Positions 42,750 to 52,000 of a DNA stretch of 64,000 nt are shown here, piece by piece (the first letter of the stretch is position 1; each line of letters begins with the position of its first letter). A model generated the notes under the pieces. It saw only the letters and a program-made list of their open reading frames with translations. It was not told the origin of the DNA and searched no databases. The DNA is from Crossiella sp. CA-258035 (GTDB lineage: Bacteria; Actinomycetota; Actinomycetes; Mycobacteriales; Pseudonocardiaceae), in contig NZ_CP116413.1 of NCBI RefSeq assembly GCF_030064675.1, forward strand, positions 1,335,001 to 1,399,000, given 5' to 3'. The position numbers were made by a program, and so were the translations under genes.

Positions 42750-43397
42750 TCAGGCCTTGGTCACCCCGCGCAGCTTGGCCTTGAGCGCGCGCCGGGCCAC
42801 CGGTCCCAGGTTGTCCACCACCTCGGCCAGCACCGCCAGTTGTTCCAGCGCGGCCAGCCCGTCCTCGGCCCCCTGCGGATCGGCCGCCGCCCACAGCTCC
42901 ACGCCGATGAAGCTGGCCGCCACCGCGCGGGCCAGCCCGGCCGGGTCGGCCAGCTCGCCCACCGGGGAGGCGGCCAGGATGCGGCGCAGCACGAGCTCGA
43001 TCTCGGCGACCCAGAGGTCCAGTGCGGTGCGGGTGGCCTCGGCCAGCTTCGGGTCGCCCTGGGCGCCTGCCAGCATCTGGGCCAGCACGGTGACGTTGCC
43101 CGCGGCCCGTTCCTCCTGTTGCAGGGCGCGGCCCAGGTTCAGCAGGGCGCGCAGGTCGGAGACGGTGGCGAAGCGGTCGCGGTAGGCATCGACCCTGGCC
43201 TTGGTGCTGGTGAGGCAGGCCGTGCCGAGCAGCTCGTCCACGCTGCCGAAGTGGTAGAAGATCAGCGCCTGGTTGACGCCCGCGGTGGTCGCGATGGACC
43301 GCGCCGAGACGCCGCTGATGCCGTGCGCGCGGATGGTGTCGATCGCGCCGTCCATCAGCCGCCTGCGGGTCTCCGCGGTGCGGGCGTCCTTACTCAC
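42750..43397 (-). CDS. TetR family regulator
   Basis: A 215-aa protein with an HTH at about 8-55 (ETRRRLMDGAIDTIRAHG, SARSIATTAGVNQALIFYHF). Start GTG 43397 has GGAGGAG about 5 nt upstream and overlaps the DUF4166 gene by 8 bp. It is the third gene of an operon whose promoter carries two TTGAGC-N4-GCTCAA repeats, probably its own operators. Confidence 0.9.
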   Translation of the reverse strand: MSKDARTAETRRRLMDGAIDTIRAHGISGVSARSIATTAGVNQALIFYHFGSVDELLGTACLTSTKARVDAYRDRFATVSDLRALLNLGRALQQEERAAGNVTVLAQMLAGAQGDPKLAEATRTALDLWVAEIELVLRRILAASPVGELADPAGLARAVAASFIGVELWAAADPQGAEDGLAALEQLAVLAEVVDNLGPVARRALKAKLRGVTKA

Positions 43398-44094
43398 GCA
43401 GCTCCTCCCGATAGGGCCGGACCGTCGCCGGCACCCGAGCCGCCGCGGTGTCCCAGTACCGGGCGGTGAAACTGCCGCGGTAACCGAACAGCGGACCGGC
43501 CCAGCTGCTGGCCACCCGCACCTCGATCCGGAACTCCCCGGCCTGCTCGTCATACCACTCGCGCACCTCGGCCCGCGCCAGCAGCGCCCGGGGCACCCGC
43601 AGGTCGAGCAGGCCCGCGCGCAGCCGCTGCTCGCCGCTGCGGATCACCAGCCCGCCCCTGCTGTCCACCGACAGGTCCAGGTCGACCGCGACGTGCTGGT
43701 GCGTGCCAAGGTAGTCGACCACGCATCCGCGCCGCGTGCTGTGCACCACGGTGGCGTCGAAGCGCCGCCGCAGGCCGCCGCCGAACTCGAAGGTGCGCAC
43801 GAAGGTGACCGTGTCCCGGCCGAAGTCGTCCAGGTAGGCGTAGTTCTCGATCACGAACGGCACGTCCCTGCCGGTCTCCGGGAACAGGATGTTGCGGGCC
43901 GCGCCCAGGTGCAGGAACGGCACGGTGAACGCGGGGCCGCGCCAGATCTCCTCCATCACGCCCTCGCCGGCGCAGGCCACCCCGTCCGCGCTGCCGAAGC
44001 CGAACCGGCGCTGGAGCTGCGGGTGCAGGCGGTCGAAGTCCGCGCCCAGCGCCTTGCGGAAGATCGAGCCGGTCTTGGTCAGGGTGGTGGTCAT
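43390..44094 (-). CDS. DUF4166 family protein
   Basis: A 234-aa protein with FRKALGADFDRLHPQLQRRF, FPETGRDVPFVIENYAYLDD and FEFGGGLRRRFDATV, typical of DUF4166. No membrane helix or known catalytic motif is seen. ATG overlaps the SRPBCC stop. It is associated with redox or lipid-like functions in other genomes, but no activity is established here. Confidence 0.8.
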   Translation of the reverse strand: MTTTLTKTGSIFRKALGADFDRLHPQLQRRFGFGSADGVACAGEGVMEEIWRGPAFTVPFLHLGAARNILFPETGRDVPFVIENYAYLDDFGRDTVTFVRTFEFGGGLRRRFDATVVHSTRRGCVVDYLGTHQHVAVDLDLSVDSRGGLVIRSGEQRLRAGLLDLRVPRALLARAEVREWYDEQAGEFRIEVRVASSWAGPLFGYRGSFTARYWDTAAARVPATVRPYREELRE

Positions 44095-44762
44095 GGCAGC
44101 TCCAGTCGGGCCAGGGTGGCTGGGGGAGTGGCGTCGCGGGCCGCGCGCCGGCAGCGCCGGGCGGCCGGGGTGCGGGCCGAGGGCGGCAGGAACAGCGCGA
44201 GGGCCGCGGTCGCGAGCGCGAGTGGCAGCGGGGTGAGCAGCAGGGCGGCGGTGGTCAGCAGCAGCCGGGCGGCGAGCTCGAACAGGGCGCGGCGCAACGA
44301 GGACTCCGGGCTGATGCCGTGTTCCAGCCACAGCCGCAGCCGGTCGAAGGACCAGGCGGTGGCCCAGCCCATCAGCGGCCGGAACACCAGGTCGGCCAGT
44401 GGTCCGAGCCCGCCCCAGCCGGGCCGGTAGTCATAGCCCGTGCAGAACCGGACGCCGTCCGGGCCCGGCCGGTAGCGCCAGTAGCCGGAGCCCGCGCGGA
44501 TCAGCGACAGCGGGTGGTCGCAGGCAAAGCGCAGCGCCGAGGTGCTCGATCCGTCCGGGGTGTGCCGCTCGCCGACGCTGATGCCGACCCCGGCGATGCC
44601 GAAGGTCGCGTAGCGGAACCGCTGCGGCGCACCGTCTTCCTTCGGCAGGTACTCGATGCGGTGGAAGCGCAGGTCCCAGCGCTGGTGCTGGGCCGGGTCC
44701 TGGGTGCGAACCCACAGCTCCGCCGGGTCCGCCCTGATCGTGGTCTCGATGTAGAGCCGCAT
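44091..44762 (-). CDS. SRPBCC (START-like) protein with C-terminal hydrophobic helices
   Basis: A 223-aa protein. Residues 1-150 form a START/Bet v 1-type pocket (IETTIRADPAELWVRTQDP, WDLRFHRIEYL). A hydrophobic stretch at about 165-195 could anchor it to the membrane. It is the first gene of the operon with DUF4166 and TetR. Lipid or hydrophobic ligand binding is likely. Confidence 0.8.
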   Translation of the reverse strand: MRLYIETTIRADPAELWVRTQDPAQHQRWDLRFHRIEYLPKEDGAPQRFRYATFGIAGVGISVGERHTPDGSSTSALRFACDHPLSLIRAGSGYWRYRPGPDGVRFCTGYDYRPGWGGLGPLADLVFRPLMGWATAWSFDRLRLWLEHGISPESSLRRALFELAARLLLTTAALLLTPLPLALATAALALFLPPSARTPAARRCRRAARDATPPATLARLELP

Positions 44763-44775
44763 GTCACCACCGTTC

Positions 44776-44833
44776 TTGAGCGTCTGCTCAATTCAACGGG
44801 CGCAGCGTAACTCTTCTTGAGCGAGTGCTCAAG
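44776..44833. promoter_or_regulatory. Two TetR-type operators upstream of the SRPBCC/DUF4166/TetR operon
   Basis: TTGAGC-N4-GCTCAA at 44776-44791 and CTTGAGC-N4-GCTCAAG at 44816-44833, 41 bp apart centre to centre. Both are perfect. They fit autoregulation by the TetR gene in the same operon. Confidence 0.8.
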
Positions 44834-44836
44834 TAG

Positions 44837-45715
44837 CTAGCTGGTGATCCACCGGATGCCGTAGTTGCCGGCTTCCGGCTGCGGCACCACCAGGTGCGTG
44901 GTGTGGTACTGGCCGACCCACAGCTGTCGCACGGTCTCGGACTCGCCGTCCGGGCGCAGGTAGCCGAGGCAGTCGGCGGGCACCGCGGCCGGGTCGAAGT
45001 GCACCTGGAGCAGGTAGTCCCGCGCGCCCAGCGGCAGCCGCCGCTCGTGGTGGTCGACCGGCTTGCCACCGTGGAAGGCCAGCTCGTAGTCCAGCACCGC
45101 GGTCTCCTCCACCGCGAGCGGGCGCTCCAGCAGCAGCTCGGCCAGCAGCAGCCCGGCGGTGGGGTCGGTGCGGATCCGGCCGATCCGGCAGCCGCCGGCC
45201 GCGGTGAGCGCGGGCAGCGGCGATTCGCCGTGGTAGTAGACAAAAGCCCGGCCGACGCCGTCCCGCTTGGCCCGCACCACCTCGCGCACCCGCAGCAGCC
45301 GGTGCCGGAAGTCCGGGCCGAGGTGGTAGTTCTCCTGCACCATCAGGCGTTCCAGCCGCGGCGTGCGCATCCGGCGCTGCAACTGGGCCAGGTCGGTGCG
45401 TGGATCCGCCGGGTCCTCATCGGCCAGCAGCGCGCCGAGTGAACCGGGCGGCAGGCTGAGCACGCTCTCCAGGGCCGCGATCTCCGGCCGCTCGCCGTCC
45501 TCGGCAGGGAGGGCGTCGCTGCACCGCCAGTCACTGAGCGTGTTCGGATCCAGCCGGGCGCCGCGGGCGGAGAGCTCGCGCTGGATGTGTTCGAGGGTCA
45601 GTTCGCTGCGCTGGATGGCCAGGTCGAGCGCCCGGCCGAACGGTCCGTCGGCCAGGGCCCCGGCGAGCGGGTCCCGCGTGCTGCTGAAGTCCTTGTCCGA
45701 AAACGGATCCGTCAT
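44837..45715 (-). CDS. XRE-like helix-turn-helix regulator
   Basis: A 292-aa protein with HTH about 40-75 (TLEHIQRELSARGARL, NTLSDWRCSD). The remainder, rich in beta-strands, has no recognised domain. Start ATG 45715 has GGAGGGAGG upstream. This architecture is common in actinomycetes, often with unknown targets. Confidence 0.7.
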   Translation of the reverse strand: MTDPFSDKDFSSTRDPLAGALADGPFGRALDLAIQRSELTLEHIQRELSARGARLDPNTLSDWRCSDALPAEDGERPEIAALESVLSLPPGSLGALLADEDPADPRTDLAQLQRRMRTPRLERLMVQENYHLGPDFRHRLLRVREVVRAKRDGVGRAFVYYHGESPLPALTAAGGCRIGRIRTDPTAGLLLAELLLERPLAVEETAVLDYELAFHGGKPVDHHERRLPLGARDYLLQVHFDPAAVPADCLGYLRPDGESETVRQLWVGQYHTTHLVVPQPEAGNYGIRWITS

Positions 45716-45827
45716 GCCTGCCCCTCCCTCCGGCGAGGGCGAGACTACCTGCTGAAAGGCAACCTTCTTGCCCTCTCGGAAACTCCAGCGGGACGTCACC
45801 GAGTACACGTTCAGTTAACAGATTTCG

Positions 45828-46484
45828 TCACAGATTTTGGCCATTCGATCGGGGGACGGCGATGGTCGTGACCACCAGCCCGTCGGCCACCAGCCAGCGC
45901 CCGGAAAAGCCCTCGACCGGACCGGGAACCAGCAGGTCAGCGCGGAAAGTGCCGCTGGAGGGGTGCACCGTGAGCCGGGCCTCCTCGAAGCCGAGCCAGC
46001 GCCGGGCGAGCGGGAACCACGCCTTGTAGACCGACTCCTTAGCACTGAACAACAACCGGTCCCAGTGAACTTCGGGGTCGGTGCGGGACAAGGTGTTGAG
46101 CCAGCTCCGCTCCTCGGCCAGCGAGACCGACTCCAGCACGCCCTCGGGCAGCGGGGCGTGCGGTTCGGCGTCGATCCCGATGGTCTGGACAACCGAGTCC
46201 TCGGCCACCGCGGCCGCCCGGTACCCATCACAGTGCGTCATGCTGCCGACGATGCCGGCAGGCCAGATCGGCGCCCCGCGCTCACCGCGCAGCAGCGGCG
46301 CGGGCGGCCGGCCCAGTTCGGCCAGCGCGCGCCGGGCGCAGTGCCGCACGGTGGTGAACTCGCGCCGCCGCTTCTCCACCGAGCGGCCCAGCAGCGCCTC
46401 CTCCTCGGCGAAGAGCACGGCTTCGGCCGGGTCGTCGAAGGCCTCGGACACCGCGATGTTGTTCGGCAGGATCTTCTCAAGCAC
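45828..46484 (-). CDS. 4'-phosphopantetheinyl transferase, Sfp type
   Basis: A 218-aa protein with the Mg-binding motif GIDAEPHAPLP (near residue 105) and FSAKESVYKAWFPL (near residue 150). GSMTHCDGY precedes. It attaches phosphopantetheine to PKS/NRPS carrier proteins. Start GTG 46484. It is divergent from the FMN reductase over 74 bp. Together with the type II thioesterase it indicates a genome with multidomain synthases. Confidence 0.93.
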   Translation of the reverse strand: MLEKILPNNIAVSEAFDDPAEAVLFAEEEALLGRSVEKRRREFTTVRHCARRALAELGRPPAPLLRGERGAPIWPAGIVGSMTHCDGYRAAAVAEDSVVQTIGIDAEPHAPLPEGVLESVSLAEERSWLNTLSRTDPEVHWDRLLFSAKESVYKAWFPLARRWLGFEEARLTVHPSSGTFRADLLVPGPVEGFSGRWLVADGLVVTTIAVPRSNGQNL

Positions 46485-46524
46485 CCGATCAAAATACCTG
46501 TGCCTGCGCGGAATCCGGTGCTTG

Positions 46525-46544
46525 ACCTCAAGTTAGGTCGAGGT
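46525..46544 (+). promoter_or_regulatory. MerR/SoxR-like imperfect repeat before the FMN reductase
   Basis: ACCTCAAGTT is followed by AGGTCGAGGT, a near inverted repeat next to a TTGACC -35-like element at 46522. The pattern is like MerR/SoxR operators, but the -10 is unclear. Confidence 0.35.
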
Positions 46545-46558
46545 TGTTGGCTTGCCCC

Positions 46559-47107
46559 ATGACCACTTCAGCCACTGGCACTGACCGACTCAAGATCGCC
46601 GTCATCATCAGCAGCACCAGGGAGGGCCGCCTCGGCCCCGCGGTGGCCCGCTGGTTCCTCGGCGAGGCGGCGACCAACCACGACGTCGACCTGGACCTGG
46701 TCGACGTGGCCGACGGGGTCGAGGGCTTCGCCGCCCGGATCGCCGGCGCGGACGCCTTCGTCATCGTGACCCCCGAGTACAACCACGGCTATCCGGCCCC
46801 GCTGAAGGAGGCGATCGACTCCTCCTACGCGGAATGGCGGGCAAAACCGGTGGCCTTCGTCTCCTACGGCGGCATGTCCGGCGGCCTGCGCGCGGTGGAG
46901 CAGCTGCGCCAGGTGCTGGCGGAGATGCACGCCACCACGATCAGGGACACCGTCAGCTTCCACTCCGTCTACGAGAAGTTCGACGCCAACGGCCCGCTGG
47001 CCGAGTTCGAGCACAGCGCGACCGCGGCCAAGGTGCTGCTGGACCAGCTGACCTGGTGGGGCATCGCACTGCGGGAAGCGCGCGCCAAGCGGCCGTACGC
47101 GGCCTGA
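46559..47107 (+). CDS. NADPH-dependent FMN reductase family protein
   Basis: A 182-aa flavodoxin-like protein: FMN phosphate loop SSTREGRLG (about 17-25), flavin-binding TPEYNHGYPAPLKEAID (about 78-94) and SYGGMSGG. It is probably a quinone or azo/flavin reductase in the cytoplasm. Start ATG 46559. A hairpin ends the transcript. Confidence 0.92.
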   Translation: MTTSATGTDRLKIAVIISSTREGRLGPAVARWFLGEAATNHDVDLDLVDVADGVEGFAARIAGADAFVIVTPEYNHGYPAPLKEAIDSSYAEWRAKPVAFVSYGGMSGGLRAVEQLRQVLAEMHATTIRDTVSFHSVYEKFDANGPLAEFEHSATAAKVLLDQLTWWGIALREARAKRPYAA

Positions 47108-47121
47108 GTGAGCGGTCCACA

Positions 47122-47145
47122 GGCTGCGGATGGGGGTCCGCAGCC
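47122..47145 (+). terminator. Intrinsic terminator after the FMN reductase
   Basis: GGCTGCGG-N8-CCGCAGCC, an 8-bp perfect stem, 14 bp after the stop. Confidence 0.75.
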
Positions 47146-47153
47146 CGTGTGAC

Positions 47154-47214
47154 TTGACCCTGCCCCTGGGGCAGGCCCGCACGCTGTCCCCCAACGAGGA
47201 AGGGGGGACAGCGT
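47154..47214 (+). promoter_or_regulatory. MerR-type operator and hairpin over the start codon
   Basis: TTGACC (47154-47159) is followed by the perfect palindrome CCTGCCCCTGGGGCAGG (47159-47175), the usual place for a MerR dimer in a long-spacer promoter. Next is a 12-bp perfect stem, ACGCTGTCCCCC (47181-47192) with GGGGGACAGCGT (47203-47214), whose 3' arm contains the G-rich ribosome site and first two bases of the GTG start at 47213. Depending on where transcription begins it is either an RNA hairpin blocking translation or a DNA palindrome. Confidence 0.65.
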
Positions 47215-47764
47215 GCGGGTGTTCGGAGCGCTGTGGCACCGGTTGCGCGGACGGCGGCTGGTGCCCGAGGGGGCGCGGACCATCGACTACGCGGGTGGGC
47301 TGGCCGCGCCGCTGCTGGTCATGGTGGCGGCGGCGGTGATCGAGATCGTGGCCGGTGAGCTGCTGGTGCCCTGGCTCTGGCTGCGGCTGGTGCTGCTGGC
47401 GATCGGAGCCTACGGCCTGCTGTGGGTGCTGGGCCTGCTCGCCGCCACCAGGGTCTACCCGCACGCGGTCGGGCCGGAGGAGCTGCGGCTGCGGTTCGCC
47501 TGCTTCACCGAGGTGGTGGTGCCGCTGACCAAGCTCGGCGCGGTGCGCAGGGAGTTCTGCGGCAGGCACGAGCGGATGATCGAGGTGGACGGCGGCACGC
47601 TGTCCTTCGCCTCGCTGGGCACCACCGGGGTGCTGGTCGAGCTGACCGAACCGCACGAGGTCGACCTCGGCAAGCGCGGCCGGCACCGGATCGAGCGGAT
47701 CCGGCTGCACGCCGACGATCCGGCCGCCGCGGTGGCCGTGCTCAGCGGCGCCCGGCTACCGTGA
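47213..47764 (+). CDS. Two-helix membrane protein upstream of MerR
   Basis: A 183-aa protein starting at GTG with GGGGGG upstream. Two membrane helices (about 28-50 and 55-80) are followed by a cytoplasmic PH-like beta domain (about 90-180, LRLRFACFTEVVVPLTKL, IEVDGGTLSFASLG). The MerR gene overlaps its stop by 4 bp (GTGA), so both are one operon. No characterised homologue is recognised. Confidence 0.75.
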   Translation: MRVFGALWHRLRGRRLVPEGARTIDYAGGLAAPLLVMVAAAVIEIVAGELLVPWLWLRLVLLAIGAYGLLWVLGLLAATRVYPHAVGPEELRLRFACFTEVVVPLTKLGAVRREFCGRHERMIEVDGGTLSFASLGTTGVLVELTEPHEVDLGKRGRHRIERIRLHADDPAAAVAVLSGARLP

Positions 47765-48525
47765 GGATCGTGCTGACCATCGGGGAGGTGGCCCGGCTCG
47801 CGGGCACCACCGTGAAGGCCGTGCGGCACTACCACGCGCACGGCCTGCTCCCCGAACCCGGCCGCGACCACGCCGGCTACCGGCGTTACGGGGCAACGGC
47901 CCTGGTCCGGCTGCTGCGGATCCGGCGGCTGCGCGAACTGGGCCTGTCCGTGCCACGGATCCGCGAACTGCTCGGCGACGGCCCGGCCACCGTGCGCGCG
48001 GCCCTGGACGAGCTGGACCGGGAGCTGGCGCAGCGGCAGCGCGAGATCGAGGAGCAGCGCGGGAGGATCGCCGAACTGCGATCGTCCACAATGGACCTCG
48101 ATCTGCCGGAGCCGGTGGCCGAGGTCTTCGACCGGCTGGAGCTCGACGGCCTGCCCGCCGACCTGCTGGAGCTGGAGAAGAGCGCGGTGCTGCTGCTGCA
48201 CGCGCTCGCCCCCGAGCACGCCGGCGCGGTGGCCGGGTTCTGCCGGCAGGTGTGGCAGGAGCACCGCGAGCTGTCCCAGCGGATCGCCGACCGCCTCCAG
48301 GCCCTCGCCGACGCGCCTGCGGACGACCCCGGGATCGAGCCGCTGGTGGAGGACCTGGCCGCGCTGGTCCAGACGGGGGAGTGGGACGCGGTGACCGGCC
48401 AGGCGACCGAGCAGCACGGCCCCGCGCTGATGGCCGACTACCTGAGCGGGTTCTCCCCGGCCCAGCGCCGGGCGCTCACACTGCTGGCGGAACGGCTGCC
48501 CGCACCCGCCCCACTACCTGGGTGA
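47761..48525 (+). CDS. MerR family transcriptional regulator
   Basis: A 254-aa protein with the MerR HTH about 5-70 (LTIGEVARLAGTTVKAVRHY, GYRRYG) and a coiled coil (about 75-115). The C-terminal domain lacks the metal-binding Cys set. It probably responds to a small molecule and controls its own operon from the palindrome at 47159. The 3' end overlaps the convergent DUF2165 gene by 50 bp. Confidence 0.88.
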   Translation: MRIVLTIGEVARLAGTTVKAVRHYHAHGLLPEPGRDHAGYRRYGATALVRLLRIRRLRELGLSVPRIRELLGDGPATVRAALDELDRELAQRQREIEEQRGRIAELRSSTMDLDLPEPVAEVFDRLELDGLPADLLELEKSAVLLLHALAPEHAGAVAGFCRQVWQEHRELSQRIADRLQALADAPADDPGIEPLVEDLAALVQTGEWDAVTGQATEQHGPALMADYLSGFSPAQRRALTLLAERLPAPAPLPG

Positions 48526-48991
48526 CGATCAGCACCAGCCCGCCGATGACCACGTTCTGCAGCGCGGCCTGCAACCCGTTCCACTGCTTGGACTGCCACA
48601 TGCAGAACCACTCGCCGCCGATGGCGATGAACCCGCCGCCGAAGAGCAGCAGCTGCATGCTCAGCCCGAGGCTGCCGATCCGGCGCGCGACCTCCACATC
48701 GGCGCGCACCCAGCTGACCGTGGCGATGACCAGCACGACCGCGGTGGCCGCCTCCCAGGCGATGATCAGCAGGTAGGCGAGGTTCACCAGCGCGGGGCTG
48801 GTGATCGCCCGCCACATCGTGTTCGGCGACTTGAACGTGGTGTCCATGGCGAACACGTGCTGCACGAAGGCGTGGTTGGTGCCGAAGTCGGTGAGGTTGT
48901 TGAAGACCACCAGGGCCAGGTAGAGCGCGGTGACGCCGGTCAGCACCGCGCCCACGGTGCGCGGGCCGCCCAGTCCCATCAGGAGACGCAT
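48476..48991 (-). CDS. DUF2165 family membrane protein
   Basis: A 171-aa protein with four membrane helices (about 12-32, 62-88, 108-130, 145-165) and the family features FNNLTDFGTNHAFVQHV and GGEWFCMWQSKQWNG. The function is not known. It starts at ATG and follows the STAND-WD40 gene on the minus strand by 14 bp, so they may form one transcript. Confidence 0.85.
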   Translation of the reverse strand: MRLLMGLGGPRTVGAVLTGVTALYLALVVFNNLTDFGTNHAFVQHVFAMDTTFKSPNTMWRAITSPALVNLAYLLIIAWEAATAVVLVIATVSWVRADVEVARRIGSLGLSMQLLLFGGGFIAIGGEWFCMWQSKQWNGLQAALQNVVIGGLVLIVTQVVGRVRAAVPPAV

Positions 48992-49005
48992 AGCCGGACT
49001 CTAGG

Positions 49006-52000
49006 TCACTGGTCCGGACAGGGTGGCTCGTAGTCCAGCTGGGGCAGATGACGACGCCACTGGTCCTCGGTGAGCACGTCCCTGGTGCGCGCGCACACCC
49101 GCTGCTGCGCGTCCTCCAGGTTCAGGTCCCACAGCCGCAGCGTGTTGTCCGAGCCCGGGGTGACCAGGAACTGCCCGCCCGGGCTGTACACCGGGCTGCT
49201 CCAGGTGGCGAAGCTGGTGGTCAGCGGCACGCCGACCGGCTCGCCCCCGGGCACCGACCAGCGCCGCACGGTGCGGTCCGCGCTGCCGCTGACCAGGGTT
49301 TTCCCGTCCGGGCTGAAGTTGATCTGGTTGACGCTCTCGGTGTGCCCGGTCAGCACCTTGCCCGCCACCGGATGCCGGGGATCGGACAGGTCCCAGAGCC
49401 GGATGGTGTTGTCCCCGCCGCCGCTGGCGAGGGTCTTGCCGTCCGGGCTCAGCTCGGCGGTGCGCACCGCCTCGGTGTGCGCGCTCAGCGGCTCGCCGAT
49501 CGCGGCCGGCCGGACCGGGTCGGTCACGTCCCACAGCCGGATCCGGTGGTCGTCGCTGGCCGAGACCAGGGTCCTGCCGTCAGGGGTGAAGCGCAGCGAG
49601 GTGATCGACCCGGTGTGCGCCTCGGTGGGTGTGCCCAGCGGGCGCGGACGGGCCGGATCGCTGACGTCGATGAGCTGGATCATGTTGTGGTCCATGGGCG
49701 CGGCCAGCAGCTTGCCGTCCGGGCTGAACCGGATCGGCAGACTGTACTTCTGCGCGCCGGGGATGGGCGCGCCGAGCGGGACCGGCTTGGCCGGGTCGGT
49801 GACGTCCCAGAGCCGGATGGTGCGGTCGGTGGAGGCCGAGGCCAGCACCTTGCCGTCGCCGCGGAAGGTCACCCACCACACCGGGTCGGTGTGCCCGTTG
49901 TCGATCGCGGCCAGCGCCTTGGGCGCGTTCGGATCGGCCACGTCCCACAGCCGGATGGTGCGGTCGCCGCCGCCGCTGGCCAGCACCCGGCCGTCCGGGC
50001 GGAACTCCGGCGTGCCGACCGCGACCGCGTGGCCCACCAGCGCGCCGCTGGGCAGCGACCACAGCCGCGCAGCGCCGTCCTCGCCGCCGACGGCCAGGCT
50101 GCGCCCGTCCGGGCTGAAGGCGACCGCGTACAGCTCGTTGTTGCGGCCGGTCAGCTGTGGTCCGAACTGGGTGACCCCGGCCGGGTTGCTGATGTTCCAC
50201 AGCCGCGCGGTGCCGTCCGCGGAGGCCGAGGCGAGCAGGTTCTGGGTGCGGCTGAAGGCCACCGACCAGATCTGCGCGGAATGCCCGACCACCGGCGGAC
50301 CGGCCGGGTTGGCCGCGGCCGGGTCGCTGAGGTCCCACAGCCGGATCGTCTTGTCATCGCTGCCGGAGGCCAGCAGCTTGCCGTCCGGGCTGAAGGCCAC
50401 CGAGTGCAGTCCGGCCAGGTGCCCGGTGAGCGGGCGGCCGATCGGGGTGACCCGCGCCGGATCACGCACGTCCCACAGCCGGACCTGGGTGTCGTCGCTG
50501 CCGGTGGCCAGCATGGTCCCGTCCGGGCTGAAGGCGAGTGAGCGGACCTGACCGCTGTGCCCGGCCAGCGGCTCGCCGATCCGGACCGGGCGGGCCGGGT
50601 CGCGGACGTCCCACAGCCGCGCGGTCTGGTCCTCGTTGGCGGTGGCCAGGGTGCGGCCGTCCGGGCTGAACGCGAGCAGGTACGCGGTGCCGCCGCCGGT
50701 GTTCAGCGGCTGCCCGAGCAGCCTGGCCCGCGCCGGGTCGGTGACGTCCCAGAGCCGGATGGTGTTGTCCGCGCCGGTGGTGGCCAGGGTCCTGCCGTCC
50801 GGGCTGAACACCGCGGAGCTGAGCCACTTGGTGTGCCCGGTCAGCGGCTGACCGAGCTGGCGCGGCCGGGTCTGGTCGGTGACGTCCCAGAGCCGGGCGG
50901 TGCCGTCGTAGCCCGCGGTGGCCAGGGTCCGGCCGTCCGGGCTGAACGAGGTCAGGTAGACCGCGCCGTTGTGCCCGGTCAGGCCGGTGGCCAGGGGCAG
51001 CTGCTGGGTGGCCAGCACCCGGCTGCGCACCTCGGTGTCGCCGGGGCGGAGCTGGTGCGCGACCAGGCTGAGCTGGGCCGAGAGCGAGGGGTCGGTGTCC
51101 AGCACCCGGTCCGCCTCGGCCATCACCTGGCGGAACTGCGCCTCGTCCCGCTGCTCCAGGGTGACCACCGCGGCCACCGAGGCGATCAGCGCGAGCACGC
51201 ACACCGCGGCCACCGCGGCCCGGCGCAGCCACACCGCGCGCCGCCACTGCCGGGTGGAGGTGGCCAGGAACTGCCTGGCCAGCTCGCTCGGTCCGGCGCC
51301 GGCGACGGCCTGCCTGCTGGTCTGCAGCCGGGCGCCGCGGTAGAGCAGCGAGGCGTCCCGGTGCTGCGCGGCCCAGGTCTTGGCGTCCTCCTCCAGGCGC
51401 TGCCGGGTGAGGTGGCCCTCGCGGTCCTGGTCCAGCCAGCCGTGCAGCCGGGGCCAGGCCCGCAGCAGGGCCTCGTGGGTGATCTCCACCGACTCGGCGT
51501 CCAGGGTGACCAGCCGGGCCGAGACCAGGGTCTCCAGCGCGGTCTCGGTCGCGGCCCGGTCCGGCGCCTGGGCCAGCACCTCGTCCCGGCTGGCCCGGCG
51601 GCGGGTGTCCTCGGTGTCCTCGCCGATCCGGACCAGCCGCAGCAGCAGCGGCCGGGCCGCGGCCTGCCCGGCGGCGTCCAGCTCGGCCCAGGCCCGTTCC
51701 GCGGTGGCCGCGACCGCGCCCTGGATGCCGCCGGCCGCCCGGTACCCGGCCACGGTGAGCCGCCCGCCCTGCCGGTGCTGCCAGGTGGCCAGCAGCGCGT
51801 GCGAGAGCAGCGGCAGCGCGCCCGCGTCGTAGGTGTCCTTCTCCCCGCGCACCCGGCCGCGCCGCTCGCTCACACCGAGATCGCGCATCAGCAGCTCGAC
51901 CAGCCCGGTCTCCAGCTGCAGGCCGACCGCGCGGGCCGGGGCGGTGACCGCGGCGCGCAGCTCGGCCACCGTCATCGGGCCCAGCACCAGGTGCCGGTCC

